A stretch of 64,000 nt of DNA from Bolinopsis microptera (GCF_026151205.1 NC_087082.1:10610901-10674900); one strand, 5' to 3'. Numbered from the stretch's first letter, positions 53,068 through 63,806 are shown. Notes: a model not told the origin generated them from the sequence alone. Numbers and translations are program-made.

Positions 53068-53974
53068 TGGAGTAATGAATTAGGAAGTTTCTCAAGAATT
53101 GTGATGGACTTTGTATGACAAATAATCACTAAATACGATAATACTTATCTGATAATCACAGTTCTTGGCACAAAACGAGTTAATTAACTTAGATTTTGGG
53201 GGAATGAACTTGGAGAGTCCCGGTATATCGAAGTACCTGGTATACTTGTCGCCCGGTATTCGGTAACCGGTATTATTATATGTAAAGGTTTCAGTGTACC
53301 TGTATTGTACGAGAGAGTGTACGTGTTTTGTTGATTGGAGCAGATCCATTTGCTATTATACAGCTTATAATTATTTCCGGGAATTATATCTGCGAAAAGT
53401 CGATCCCTCCGCTGAAGCGTCGGGGGGATAACTTTTTTTGTTTAGGTAAAAGTAGTTTTTTGAAAAAAACAAAAAAAGAAAAAAAGGGGGGAAAAAAGGA
53501 AAACACCAATAAAATGATAAAAATAAAGCTCAAAATCGAAATAACTCAAAATGAATTTTTTGTTTATTTTTTGTTTTTTGTTTAGGTAAAAGTAAATTTT
53601 GTAAATGAATTTACGGGAATTATCGCGGGTAGCACTCAACAGCCAAGGTAATATTTTATTATAATTGAAATGAATTAGTTTAAAAATATTGAAAAACAAA
53701 ATGATAAACCATACAACGCAAACGAATCAAAATAATTTTTGTTTTTAGTCGAAAATGATTTTGAATCATAATCTCAAGTCTCGTCAAATTACGTAGTGTT
53801 ATAAAGATTAACCATTCTGATTTCTGGTAACTCCATATCATTATTATGACGTTTAATAGCTCGAAAGTAAAAGTATAAATCCTCAAAAATGAAGACAGAC
53901 AATATTATAAATCAAGTGTTTAGTTTGTAGTTTGCTAATTAATAGCCGCGAGTGTTAATTGAATTGCCGACTCC
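53068..53974. other. Spacer between dioxygenase copies
   Basis: No gene. A purine-rich run at 53455-53510 and two copies of TTTGTTTAGGTAAAAGTA (53438 and 53578) bound a 140-base AT-rich stretch. The last 120 bases correspond to the duplicated 3' UTR. Confidence 0.45.
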
Positions 53975-55532
53975 TCAATGTTGATCTATCTCCAAAAATA
54001 TTGAGTTTTCTTTGTCCATGGAGAGGATCCCGTTAGCCATAGCCTGCCAGTCCATGTAAGAAGTAGCACATAGCCTTTCTTGTTCGGGTGCTGCTTTTGC
54101 GAACGCCATTCTAGCGTGGTAGACTCTCCAATTATCAATGATTGCAAACTCTCCCGAATTCAATCTTTTTGTGTAGTGCCTACTAGGATCCTCCACTAGT
54201 CCTCTGTAGTACGTGTACGCTTCCCAAAACTTCTCTCTGGTTTCCGTGTCCGTGAAACGGGTGAACATGGCCGAATCCAGGGAGGTCGGATGATCAACCG
54301 TTTTCCAAATGTCCTTCCCGAGCATATTCACCACACAGTGGTGAGTCATCTGGAATACTCCTGTCCCTGGTGGCGTGTATCTGTAGGTCACTGGAACAGT
54401 TTTCAGCACTTCCAGAAGGTCGGGCCTTTTCTCTGACATCTCTTTGATCACTGAGAAAGAATCTGCCCAGAAACTCTCGCCACCCTCAACAGTGTTCTCC
54501 ACACACTGGAAAAACTGCACGTGCGGTGTCTGAAAATATGATTGGAAAAGTAATCTTACAGATCTCACAAAATAGCCCGTTTCCTCTTACCGCCGTTTTT
54601 ATTTATCTCAACCTATGATGAGAAGTTCGTACGGTACGTACTTTTTAAAATGGCTGTTCCGTACGTACTAATAAAATTGGTTATAAAGTACGATACACGG
54701 GTTTTCGATGGAAGTCCGACTTTCGTGACAAAATAATAACAGGAACAATTGAAATGACGCTACGGGCACCTAAACCTATGTCGCCGCATTCTCTTTTCCA
54801 TCATTAGAACTTTAGAATAGTATGACTGTACAGTGCAGTGTACGTACTCCTATTGAGTATAATTACAGTTATTCAAATTAATTTATTGTCTTAAAAATTG
54901 TTTAATTCGACTTTAGCATTCACTTGCATTGCACCAAAATCGTGGTTTGAAAATTGCATACATACCTGCCAATTTTACAACAATAGAAAAATAAGGCAGA
55001 AAACGGACACCATTTTTTCATAAAAATGTCGTACTTTAAAGTGGTTGTACGGTACGTACTTATAAAAAATCTCGTACCGTACGTACTTTAAGCCGGGTAC
55101 GGTACGTACACCTCATCTTAAATCTCAACCACGAAGTAGAAAAGTTCCACATTGATGGTATCTGACATAATGGTATACCAATAATAAGTTCGCCATTTAC
55201 CAATAATTCGAAAAGTTTGGGGCTTCTGCTATAACGATACACAAAAATATTCCTGGGCTAGATTTAGTACCTCATAGTAGTAAGAGAGGTCGGAATGCAG
55301 TGGCAGTCCCTCGGTGCCATATCCTGAGTTTTTAGGATTTGGCTTGTACGTTACCAGATCCACCGTCTCATACAACGTCTTCCGCATAGGACTAATCTTA
55401 AGACCCTTCTCTACGACGTCCAACATGCCCTCTTCAGCCGGTATACCTTTTAGGAACGCGATACCGTATCTCATGTAGTGGGTCAGGAACTCTGTGGTAT
55501 TATCAACGTCTTTTATTACCCAGGAGTACTGC
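53975..55532 (-). pseudogene. Gamma-butyrobetaine dioxygenase-like, copy 2, 3' part of the gene
   Basis: Exon 1 remainder 55532-55271 (YSWVIKDVDNTT through HSDLSYYYE; H-x-D present) and exon 2 54529-53975, the same 555-bp length as in copy 1 with NWRVYHAR kept. There are no stops in these parts, and the exon sequence is close to copy 1. Exon 1 is split by an 8.3 kb insertion; its 5' part is at 63807-64000. Unless that insertion is spliced out, the gene is dead, though the otherwise clean frame suggests the hit is recent or polymorphic. Confidence 0.88.
54613..55121. mobile_element. MITE with GTACGGTACGTAC motifs in the copy 2 intron
   Basis: The 8-bp duplication ATCTCAAC flanks it (54605-54612 and 55122-55129), and the paralogous intron of copy 1 has the empty site (ATCTCAGCCATGAAG at about 51718-51732). 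The palindromic motif GTACGGTACGTAC or a close form occurs about five times, two near the left end and three near the right. No ORF. Confidence 0.85.
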
Positions 55533-55549
55533 CCATATCCAAAAAATTT

Positions 55550-56303
55550 TTAATTTCCTACATTCTCTATTTTTTCGTTTTCTGTGGCCCGCTCGCTTCG
55601 CTCGCATAAAAAGTCTTTGTATTCGCGGGGTTCAAAGATTTTTCATGGCGGATTCCAGATTCTCAATTTTACTTTTTTAGGGCCCAGAATGCTTTTTAAT
55701 AGATAATCCTAGGTTACTTTTGGGGGCGAAGCCCCCGAAAATTTTGGAAATTTAAACTAGATTTGGCCTCCTGGAACGAATCTGACAATGGAGAACGATT
55801 TTAGCATACTATTTTCTGATTTCAATTTTTATTGGGATAAATTGTCTGGATTCTAGAATCCCTAAACACTTGGCTTAACTAAAGCACGAAATAGGAGACA
55901 GCATGAAGTATCAAGAGTTTATAATTTTGGCAAAAATGTTTTCTCATCTACTACCATCACTTTCTGCTTTCAAGCTATAAACTAATACAGGGTTAAGAGA
56001 ATTTGGAGAAGGAAGCAAGTATGAGACCAAATATTCAAGAAACAAGGAATTTAAATTTTCCAAAAATATAATAATGACTATTAGTATTTACTATTTAAAT
56101 AAGATAGGAAACGCAACAAAGAATGCTTATGCATTATGCATGTTTAGACGTATTACATCAACTCATAATACTATATAATGTTCTTTGAACTCCTGACATA
56201 AAGTTATTACAATTGCATTGATGACCGTTCACAACATTACATGATTGATAATGCTATTATCAAAACTGGAATGGTAGTCTATATTGGGATTTGCAGAAGT
56301 TTT
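55550..56303. other. Left terminal region of the 8.3 kb element
   Basis: Non-coding; a CGCTTCGCTCGC-type palindrome at about 55589-55604 and another repeat of GGGGGCGAAGCCCCCG at 55721-55737. Confidence 0.4.
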
Positions 56304-56831
56304 CTATAGCCGCCCCCATCCCCCATGGGTGGTTTTTAGAAAAGAGTGGTTTCTTGCCATTCTCGTAGCAACCTGTTGAACAAGCTTTTCACCCTCAGCA
56401 GAACATGGTGATGGGGCCATCAGCCTAATCTGGAGCTCTTTTTGCACTCTTCTGTAATCCCTATCTGTATTCTTATAACGTAAGTGTAATGCATCTATCA
56501 AAGATCCCTGACTCTCTGCAATGGCCTCACTTGTGGCGATAGTCAGAATCTTTAAGAATCCATGAAGTGTTCTCTGTGGAAAATCATCATAATGTTTGAT
56601 CAATAGCACCCGGAGGATATGTTGAAAGTTGGAGGACTTGATTTGTGTCACAATCTTGTTTGTAACTTCGCACAGTTTTTCAACAGTATACACCACAGAT
56701 TTGACTGGGCATTCGAACATGGCACCCAAGTGTTCAGGATTGTACGTACAGCTATGTGTATGGGGGGAAACCTGTGAAAGCAGCGTGTTCATGAGCCCAG
56801 CATATGACTGCAAGTGGTCGTTTTTTGTCAT
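56304..56831 (-). CDS. Transposase C-terminal-like ORF of the 8.3 kb element
   Basis: 175 codons. The blocks TIATSEAIAESQGSLIDALH, ELQIRLMAPSPCSAEGEKLV and RMARNHSFLK resemble the C-terminal part of hAT-related transposases of invertebrates, where a related S-E-(A/V)-...-E-S-x-G-S-(V/L) string recurs. It is far too short for a whole transposase, and no catalytic block is visible. The 7-8 bp target duplication of the element would fit a hAT relative. Low certainty. Confidence 0.4.
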   Translation of the reverse strand: MTKNDHLQSYAGLMNTLLSQVSPHTHSCTYNPEHLGAMFECPVKSVVYTVEKLCEVTNKIVTQIKSSNFQHILRVLLIKHYDDFPQRTLHGFLKILTIATSEAIAESQGSLIDALHLRYKNTDRDYRRVQKELQIRLMAPSPCSAEGEKLVQQVATRMARNHSFLKTTHGGWGRL

Positions 56832-57781
56832 ATATATAATCTACTCGCTTGCAAAAACCCGTCAATATTGCCGAGACAAAAAGTTTGAATCTTTTAAAAA
56901 TATTCTCCTGGACAAGCGGCTTTGCATATACCGCATTGGACCTCGGATTTAGACTTGAACTTTGGACGATTCATGATTATTAGGAAGTTCAACAACCCAA
57001 TGTAAGCAACAATAGCAAGCGGGCAGAGCGACTAATTAAAAAACTAGAAAAAGTCCAATTCTCACGCCCATTCTAGCATCATCGTACAGATTAGTTAAAA
57101 CGCCCTGTTTTTCTGATATTTTCTCACGCCACACGAGTTTGGGCTGGGTGTGTGCAGTGTGATACACACATTGAAGACGTGATGTGTATATGCTACTGCT
57201 TGCCAATACAGATATCGGGTGACACTGTAGACATATCCGGTTTCATAGACTAGATAAGTAGATAGTAAATTGTTAATAAAGTAATAATTAAGTAAATAAA
57301 TCAGTTTTAAACTAATTACAACACTACAAATCTATTACATTTATTGAGTTTAGGGAATGTGCTAAGTAACACCCCGTATGGGGAGTATGTACTGATAACC
57401 TCTCATCTCTGGGGCGAGACATGATGTACCTGCTCAGTGGGTCTGGGAGTTGGATGGAATGCATCCGGCACTTCTTGCGAAGTGTCGGCCCAAACCTTCG
57501 GGACTAGGTAAGAGTGTGTCTGTCTGTATTGAGCCCTAATGGTAGTCTTTCGGATGTTGTTATTATTGAAATTGTTTTCCAAATGACTCAATTACATCGT
57601 GAGTCTTCTTAATTGCAATGATTTATTTAAAACTAAACTTTTCAATATCTCATTACCATTCCTTTTCTGCCGTTTATTCTCGTTTCAGATAGGCACATCA
57701 TGCCGCTGTGTGTACCGTCTGACCCCTTGGGCTGCTGTGCTTGTGCTGACTGTCGACCCCTGGAGATGTTCTCCTTCTACA
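56832..57781. other. Junction region and LINE 5' UTR
   Basis: The LINE 5' end must lie here but I cannot place it. The GTG-started frame upstream of 57782 (from 57599) contains no recognisable domain and is treated as leader. Confidence 0.45.
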
Positions 57782-59209
57782 ATGGAACTTGATAAACTGA
57801 AAGACCTTATAGTTCCCCAACTGGGAAATCTCGCTAACGAAGAACTTAGAAAGGTGCAGAATACATTGGAGAACCTTCTCCAATATACCAACACGCTACT
57901 TGATTCTGCACCCTCTCCAGTACCCAAAATACAGGAATCATCGAGTCCATCACCCTCTTCCCCACCTTCTCCATCTCCGCTGCTCCTTCACTATAATCTT
58001 CGACATGACCCCCTTAGTGAGCCTCTGGTTGAGGAAGTCCTTGACCACGTCAAGAATATCAATTACAGCAGGTCTGGAACAAATTTAAGCCCAGATACCT
58101 TCCTGTACGGCAGCCAACGATACGCATACAATCGAAGATCTGCTGCCCTCTCACCAGTCTCTATCCAACCCAACACCATCATGGATAAACTGCTGAAGAC
58201 TGTTAACTTAACACTAGGAACAGAGTATAACTCCATGTTAGTTAACAAGTACAGCTCATATGTGTGTTGCCTTCCTCCCCACAAGGATGATGAAGCAGGC
58301 CTCGATCCGGGTGCACCAATATCAACACTCTCGATTGGTGCAACTCGGAAAATGAACATTTCCCTTGACAAAAAAAAATCCGTCAAGTACCTTACTCTTA
58401 CTCCCGGGAGCATATTCACGATGTTGCCTGGTTTCCAGCAATCTTTTTACCATGAAATACTTGCTGGAGACAAAGATGTACAGAAAGAAAGGGGAGTCCG
58501 TTACAGTGTCACCTTCCGACGTCTGCTCCCACCTAAAGAAGCCCCTCCTGCTATCCATTCTCCTCCCCCATCCTCCTCCCCTCCTCCCCCACAACCTTCT
58601 GCAGAACCGAATACCTCCCCTGCAACCAGCACCTCCAAAGATGCCACATACCCTGATACCTTTGTGTTTGGCAGCTCCCTCCTCAAGAGCTTGAAAACTG
58701 AAACACTTTCCAGGCGTGGAAAAATTTTTAAAGTTATCTCCCGGTCTGGAGCACACGCTTGTGACATTTATAACGAAGTTGAAAAGTCTGCCAAGCAATT
58801 TAATACATCTAATGTTTCCACTGTGTTCCTTCAAGTCGGGGGAAATGATGTTGAAAATTTGATTGTAGACTCTGACATAAAACGCATATTTGAAGACATT
58901 AATGACCTTATAATCCTAACAAAACAGGTATTTCCTGCAGCTAAGATTAATTTCTTTTCACTTGTCCCTAGGAAGGCAAGTTATCTTACACATATTAGAA
59001 ATATGCATAAGTTTAATGATCTATTAAGTGAGATGTGTAAGAAAGAAAGTATAAGATTTGTTGACTTTTTCTCTTTTTTCCTTAAGAAGACACCTACTAT
59101 GTGGCTTTTAGATTTTAATATGTTTAACAGGGATGGTATCCATCTTAATCCTGTTGGAACCAGTGTGTTAGCCAAAGTTCTTATTGGCGTTGCTAACCAA
59201 CCTAGGTAG
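57782..59209 (+). CDS. LINE ORF1: AlkB-like dioxygenase fused to SGNH esterase
   Basis: 475 residues from ATG 57782 (an upstream GTG-started extension is disregarded). Residues 1-45: helix likely to form a coil. 46-70: Pro/Ser-rich. About 105-247: AlkB-type 2-oxoglutarate/Fe(II) domain with every family mark, N155-x-Y157, H167-x-D169 (PPHKDDE), distal H224 (FYHEI), and R240-x5-R246 (RYSVTFR). 251-290: Pro-rich linker. 293-470: SGNH hydrolase with FGSSLL (Ser 298/299), VGGND (353-356) and DGIHLN (D451, H454). AlkB proteins remove N-methyl lesions from DNA or RNA. Esterase domains are known in CR1-type ORF1 proteins; the AlkB part is the unusual one. The reading frame has no disruption. Enzymatic activity is inferred from motifs. 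Confidence 0.88.
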   Translation: MELDKLKDLIVPQLGNLANEELRKVQNTLENLLQYTNTLLDSAPSPVPKIQESSSPSPSSPPSPSPLLLHYNLRHDPLSEPLVEEVLDHVKNINYSRSGTNLSPDTFLYGSQRYAYNRRSAALSPVSIQPNTIMDKLLKTVNLTLGTEYNSMLVNKYSSYVCCLPPHKDDEAGLDPGAPISTLSIGATRKMNISLDKKKSVKYLTLTPGSIFTMLPGFQQSFYHEILAGDKDVQKERGVRYSVTFRRLLPPKEAPPAIHSPPPSSSPPPPQPSAEPNTSPATSTSKDATYPDTFVFGSSLLKSLKTETLSRRGKIFKVISRSGAHACDIYNEVEKSAKQFNTSNVSTVFLQVGGNDVENLIVDSDIKRIFEDINDLIILTKQVFPAAKINFFSLVPRKASYLTHIRNMHKFNDLLSEMCKKESIRFVDFFSFFLKKTPTMWLLDFNMFNRDGIHLNPVGTSVLAKVLIGVANQPR

Positions 59210-59411
59210 TCATCTTGTAACATGTTCAACTTATAGAATTCAGAGAATTCTTTCATTTTTAACGAGCATTATAGCTTAACAATGCTCTCATATTTGTTCC
59301 CATATTTATTAATTGACAATATTTTAATTCATTAACTTCTTGCTTCTTTAACAGAGTATAATCAGTACATATTTTCCAGTCTCCATCTAACTTTGAGTTT
59401 TCAACTAATTT

Positions 59412-60968
59412 ATGGGAGTCACGTTTTTACAACACAGAACAGTGATTGGTCTATACTCTCCCAAAGTCAAATGCAATGCTAAATTAAATATAGATTCAAT
59501 TACCACTATAGAGAAAAGTGCTATTTTAAAGATGATGTATGGAGTAGTGATTGTTGTATATGTGTATATGATCTGTCTGTTATTGGCGGGGGCCATTGAA
59601 ACAGCAAGTGAATACTCAGACCAAACATTTCGTATGCATCGCTCGTACAAGATCGGACTACACCTGACCAATGACTGGGACTGCCTTATGAACAGTGCAA
59701 ATCTTGTAGTCCTAATGATCATCTATTCAAAGAAACAAAATGGAATAGCCCTATGGATAGTGAAGTATGGTTGTCCCAGACGTTACTCTTCCGCTAAGTG
59801 TAGTGGACATCAGTTTCTAAGTAACATGTTCACCATCTGGACGACCATTCTGAACTTAGTTTTGCTTGTTATCTGCAATACAAGCATACTTAACCCAGGT
59901 CCAGTTGATAACAATAACCTCAGTCATCTAAAGGTAATGTACCAAAATTTGAGAGGGCTTGTCCCCTTTAGTGGCCTAGCATCTAAAAACATGCCGCTTG
60001 ATGCTGGTAAACTACTAGAGCTCCAATCTAAGATCTATGAAGACAAGCCTGATGTTATTGTTCTGACTGAGACTTGGCTTTCAAAAGAGCACCTGGAAAA
60101 TGAGATCCTCCCTGATAGCATCTACAAGATATATCGGAAGGATAGATCCAAAAGATCCCACCCCCCGGATCCTGATAACCCAAATAAGTTTCGAAGGAAG
60201 GAGGGTGGAGTCCTTATTGCAGTCAAGACTGGCATCAGTATTGAAAATGACAAGATTGATGTCAGCTCTAGGGCTGAAATGATCTCAGTCAGCCTAAAAT
60301 CAAACAACACATACTACTGCATAACTGCCTGCTATAGAGTTGGCACCCTTGGTGAAAATAATTTTAATGAAATTGAGAAACACCTCAGAAATGTGGTAGG
60401 ACGGAGAAAGTTTAAGGCCCACTTTGTAGTTGGGGACTTCAATCTACCTGAAGTTAACTGGTCAGACGGTGTGTCCCCCACACTTCTTGGTGGCCGTTTT
60501 ATAGATCTGTTTAATGACCTAGGCTTAACACAAATGATAAACCAACCCACTCATGATAAAGGGAAGGTCCTCGATCTTCTCTTCTGTAATATGATAAGTG
60601 TTGTTGAAAATTTGGCGGTCCTGGGGAAAAATGAGATATGCTCCTCAGATCACTTTGGAATAACTTTTAGTGCTAAAATGAAGTTTAGAAAGAAGGTCAT
60701 CAAACGAAAAATCTTAAATTACAAAAAAGCAGACTGGATCGGCCTGAACAATGATCTGAAATCAGTTAGATGGGATGATCACCTTAACTGTGATGCATCT
60801 AAACAGGATGGTTCCGTTTTAAGAAAATCCTGTTCCATCACATACACAACCGAATCCCAACTATTACGATATCAGATAAGGATCAGCCACCCTGGTTTGA
60901 CTCTGACACTTATCAGCTGTGTCTCAAAAAAGAAAAACTACGAGTCAAATCTAAAAGATCATGCCTAG
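59412..60968 (+). CDS. LINE ORF2, first part: hydrophobic leader, 2A-like motif, AP endonuclease
   Basis: Starts at ATG 59412. Residues 41-60 form a hydrophobic segment (MMYGVVIVVYVYMICLLLAG). Residues 146-164 read ILNLVLLVICNTSILNPGP, a 2A-like end (NPG|P at 161-164) preceded by a hydrophobic helix, though the usual D-(V/I)-E-x is not kept. The endonuclease begins at about 174 (VMYQNLRGL) and has LTETW, CYR, VVGDFNLPEVNW and SSDHFG. The frame breaks near 60815 by one indel; the downstream 50 residues in this frame are not native, and the native frame continues into the RT ORF. Confidence 0.82.
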   Translation: MGVTFLQHRTVIGLYSPKVKCNAKLNIDSITTIEKSAILKMMYGVVIVVYVYMICLLLAGAIETASEYSDQTFRMHRSYKIGLHLTNDWDCLMNSANLVVLMIIYSKKQNGIALWIVKYGCPRRYSSAKCSGHQFLSNMFTIWTTILNLVLLVICNTSILNPGPVDNNNLSHLKVMYQNLRGLVPFSGLASKNMPLDAGKLLELQSKIYEDKPDVIVLTETWLSKEHLENEILPDSIYKIYRKDRSKRSHPPDPDNPNKFRRKEGGVLIAVKTGISIENDKIDVSSRAEMISVSLKSNNTYYCITACYRVGTLGENNFNEIEKHLRNVVGRRKFKAHFVVGDFNLPEVNWSDGVSPTLLGGRFIDLFNDLGLTQMINQPTHDKGKVLDLLFCNMISVVENLAVLGKNEICSSDHFGITFSAKMKFRKKVIKRKILNYKKADWIGLNNDLKSVRWDDHLNCDASKQDGSVLRKSCSITYTTESQLLRYQIRISHPGLTLTLISCVSKKKNYESNLKDHA

Positions 60969-62935
60969 CTGAGGACTATGAAAAGTTCTCACAATGTAGA
61001 AAAGATTTCCAAAATTTGGTCGACCAAAAAATGATATCAAATTTGAATGATGATGATGATCCAGCTCTTATATCAAAGAAATTCTGGAAACATGTCAAAT
61101 CGACATCAAAATCTACTCGCATACCAGGAACAGTAAACTATAACGGCAGATTTAGAAACAATCACTTAGACCAAGCTGAAATGTTCAATGAATATTTTGC
61201 TGCACAGTTTTCCGAAGCGAGTAACTATGATGTTGATATTGATTATAGTAATGACTCAGTAAACGACATTGAGTTCAGTACCAGCAGAATCCGAAAAATT
61301 CTAAAAGATGTCAATGTAAATAAAGCTGCTGGTCCAGATGGTATCCATGGCAAAATTTTAAAGAACTGTAGAGATAGTATTGCATACCCACTCTCGAGCC
61401 TTTTTAAAATCTCTTATAATATAGGTCAGATACCATCTGAATGGAAATTTGCTAACGTAGTACATGTGCATAAGAAAGGCCCCAAAACTTTAGTTGAAAA
61501 TTATCGGCCAATCTCTCTCACAAGCCTTACAATGAAAATTTTTGAAAAAATAGTGAGAGACGAACTGTTGGCAAAATGCCAGCATAAAATACATGACAAC
61601 CAGCATGGTTTTCTTCCTCAGAGGTCTTGTACTACACAAATGGTCGGGTATATAGACTGTCTTTCACTGTCTATTAACGATAATATCAGAACTGATGTGG
61701 TATACTTTGACTTTGCCAAGGCCTTTGACTCAGTTAACCATGATGTCATCCTAGAGAAATTAAAATCGGAATTTGAAATTGATGGTACACTGTTGAAGTT
61801 TATTATGAACTATCTCAAAGACCGCAAACAGTGTGTTATTATTGGGGGATCCCAATCAGAACAAAAGAATGTCCAATCAGGAGTTCCCCAAGGCTCCATT
61901 TTAGGACCTCTGTTTTTTGTACTCTTTATTAATGACATGTCAGAATGCGTAAGTGAAGGTACAAAAATTGCCCTGTACGCTGATGACACCAAAATATGGC
62001 GTAAAATTGTGGGCTGGAGGGACCATGAGATCCTACAAGCAGATATAGATGCCCTGCATTACTGGGCAGTAAGAAACAAAATGAAGTTTCACCCCAATAA
62101 ATGTAAGGTACTCTCTATATCCAGCAAATTGAGCGAAAAAGGAATTTTGAGTTTTTTCCCCTTTCAGCTCTTTGTCTACACCCTAGATGGAACGGCACTA
62201 GACTTCGTCCAGAGTGAAAAAGACCTTGGGGTCTTTGTTAGAACAGACCTTAAGTGGGAGGAGAACATAGTCAACCTTTGTACGAAAGCTAGTTCTCGTC
62301 TAGGTCTAATGAAAAGAACTCTACGGTTTATTAACGACCGTAAACAAAAACGGGCATTCTATCTAGCGCTGGTTAGGAGCCTTTTCGAAAATTGCAGTGT
62401 TGTCTGGAGACCAACAAGTGTTGTCTTGAATAACAAAGTTGAAAACATTCAGCGCAGAGCAGTTAAGTGGATCCTTGGCGAACAGGATCATCACTATAAT
62501 GACTTAGAATACTTGGCTCGATTAAGAGAGCTAGACATGTTGCCAATGGAGCTGAAGTTTGAATACACAGACTTACTATTATTCCATCAGATATACAATG
62601 GTCAATCTGTTCTGAAGCTCCCACCTTATTTAACCCCGATAACAACCAGTGAACAGGGTAGGTTGCGTTCAAACATAAGGCAACCCTCGAGATATAATGA
62701 AGTTGATACATCTCAAATGCCTGATATCAACCAGAGGCGACAGAACAGACACGACCACCTTTCCCTGAAGTGTACTGTGGAAGCAAAAGCTCACTCCTTT
62801 AAGAGAAGCTTCTTCTTCAGAACACACAGTGTCTGGAATGACCTACCAACTGACCTTAAAGAGATAAGTGATGCCGGAACTTTTAAGGCAAACCTGGCAA
62901 AACACTTTTGGGACAAATTGACAGACCCTGACTAA
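60816..62935 (+). CDS. LINE ORF2, second part: reverse transcriptase
   Basis: Continues ORF2 in another frame; the first ATG is at 61040 or thereabouts but the coding sequence joins the endonuclease upstream. RT blocks: NKAAGPDGIHGKILK, VENYRPISLTSLTMKIFEKI, NQHGFLPQRSCTTQM, YFDFAKAFDSVNHDV (motif A), SGVPQGSILGPLFFVLFIND (motif B), ALYADDTKIWR (motif C), KFHPNKCKVLSI and DLGVFVRTDLKWEENI. It ends in the usual LRRxLFxxRxVxxWN-like tail (FFFRTHSVWNDLPTDLKEI) and a stop at 62935. All catalytic Asp residues are present. Confidence 0.92.
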
Positions 62936-63792
62936 GTTAATGAGTGCAAATGATATTTATATGTGGGCCCCTGCCACTGATAGATCGGTCACGATACTGA
63001 ATATAACAACTATAATATAAAAATAAATCTATTAAATAACATTTACGTTCTGTCGCCATGATTTGACCCTGGTGCAGTCCTCAGTTAATATACTTAATTG
63101 GATTACGCGAACTTTATATCCGACTGTAATCTTGCTTTTAAGCGCTGTGTGATGATACGCGCGCAAATTTTTGGCGCATTATGGGTCAAGTCATGGATAC
63201 ATTATGTATTTATTTTTATAATTCTAAATTTGCGTGTTTTAGATACATTTTGTGTGTTTAGATGGAGGTGGTGTTAGTGAGTCTGGGAGTAGAACTATTA
63301 CTTGTAGTACGTATACCCCCAGAACTTGTACCACTTAACCATGCTTTTAGTATTTATACAATATGGACTACAACTTTTACCCAACAATTGCCTCATGATA
63401 ATAATGTCGTATATTTTTAATTCTCTTTGCTGTATTGTATAATGTACTATTTGTAAAAGTTTCAAATCAAATCAATAATGACAACTATTTATGTCGTGTA
63501 CGCGAAAATGCCCCAATAATTAGCATCTGCTTAGTGGTTACTTGATGCACAGATTTTGTAGCTAATAGCAACAAACTTTGGTCTGTGAAACGAAATTTGA
63601 TAGACTGGATCAGTGGATCCCTGACTGAGGACATTTAAATAACAGTCCAGCAACTTTTAGTCTGCTCTTTCACTTAAATTCCTACTGAAATATTATCGAA
63701 AATTCTCAGAGTTGGCTCTCGAATTTCCTACTTTTTGTCAAAAATTTCCTACTTTTAAAAATTTCCTACATTCTTAGAATGCGAGAATGCGG
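62936..63792. other. LINE 3' UTR and right end of the 8.3 kb element
   Basis: No ORF of note. From 63710 there are three TTTCCTAC motifs spaced about 20-30 bases apart, which face the TTTCCTAC motif near the left terminus (about 55555). Confidence 0.45.
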
Positions 63793-63806
63793 GTTTTTGG
63801 ATATGG

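Larger units (their letters stand above)
57782..62935 (+). mobile_element. CR1-like LINE with AlkB-esterase ORF1
   Basis: Two ORFs in LINE order, ORF1 (57782-59209) and ORF2 (59412-62935, one indel near 60815). The 3' end is probably around 63050, where the sequence becomes A/T-rich. Both AP endonuclease and RT retain their catalytic motifs, so the copy is young compared with the other LINEs in the window. Confidence 0.9.
55533..63806. mobile_element. 8.3 kb insertion with short TIRs in dioxygenase exon 1
   Basis: CCCATATCCAAAAA stands at the left end (about 55536-55549) and its reverse complement at the right (about 63793-63806). AGGAGTA is duplicated on both sides (about 55526-55532 and 63807-63813) while copy 1 has a single one. 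Near both ends TTTCCTAC/GTAGGAAA motifs recur. It carries a transposase-like ORF fragment on the minus strand (56304) and was itself entered by a plus-strand LINE. Confidence 0.75.
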
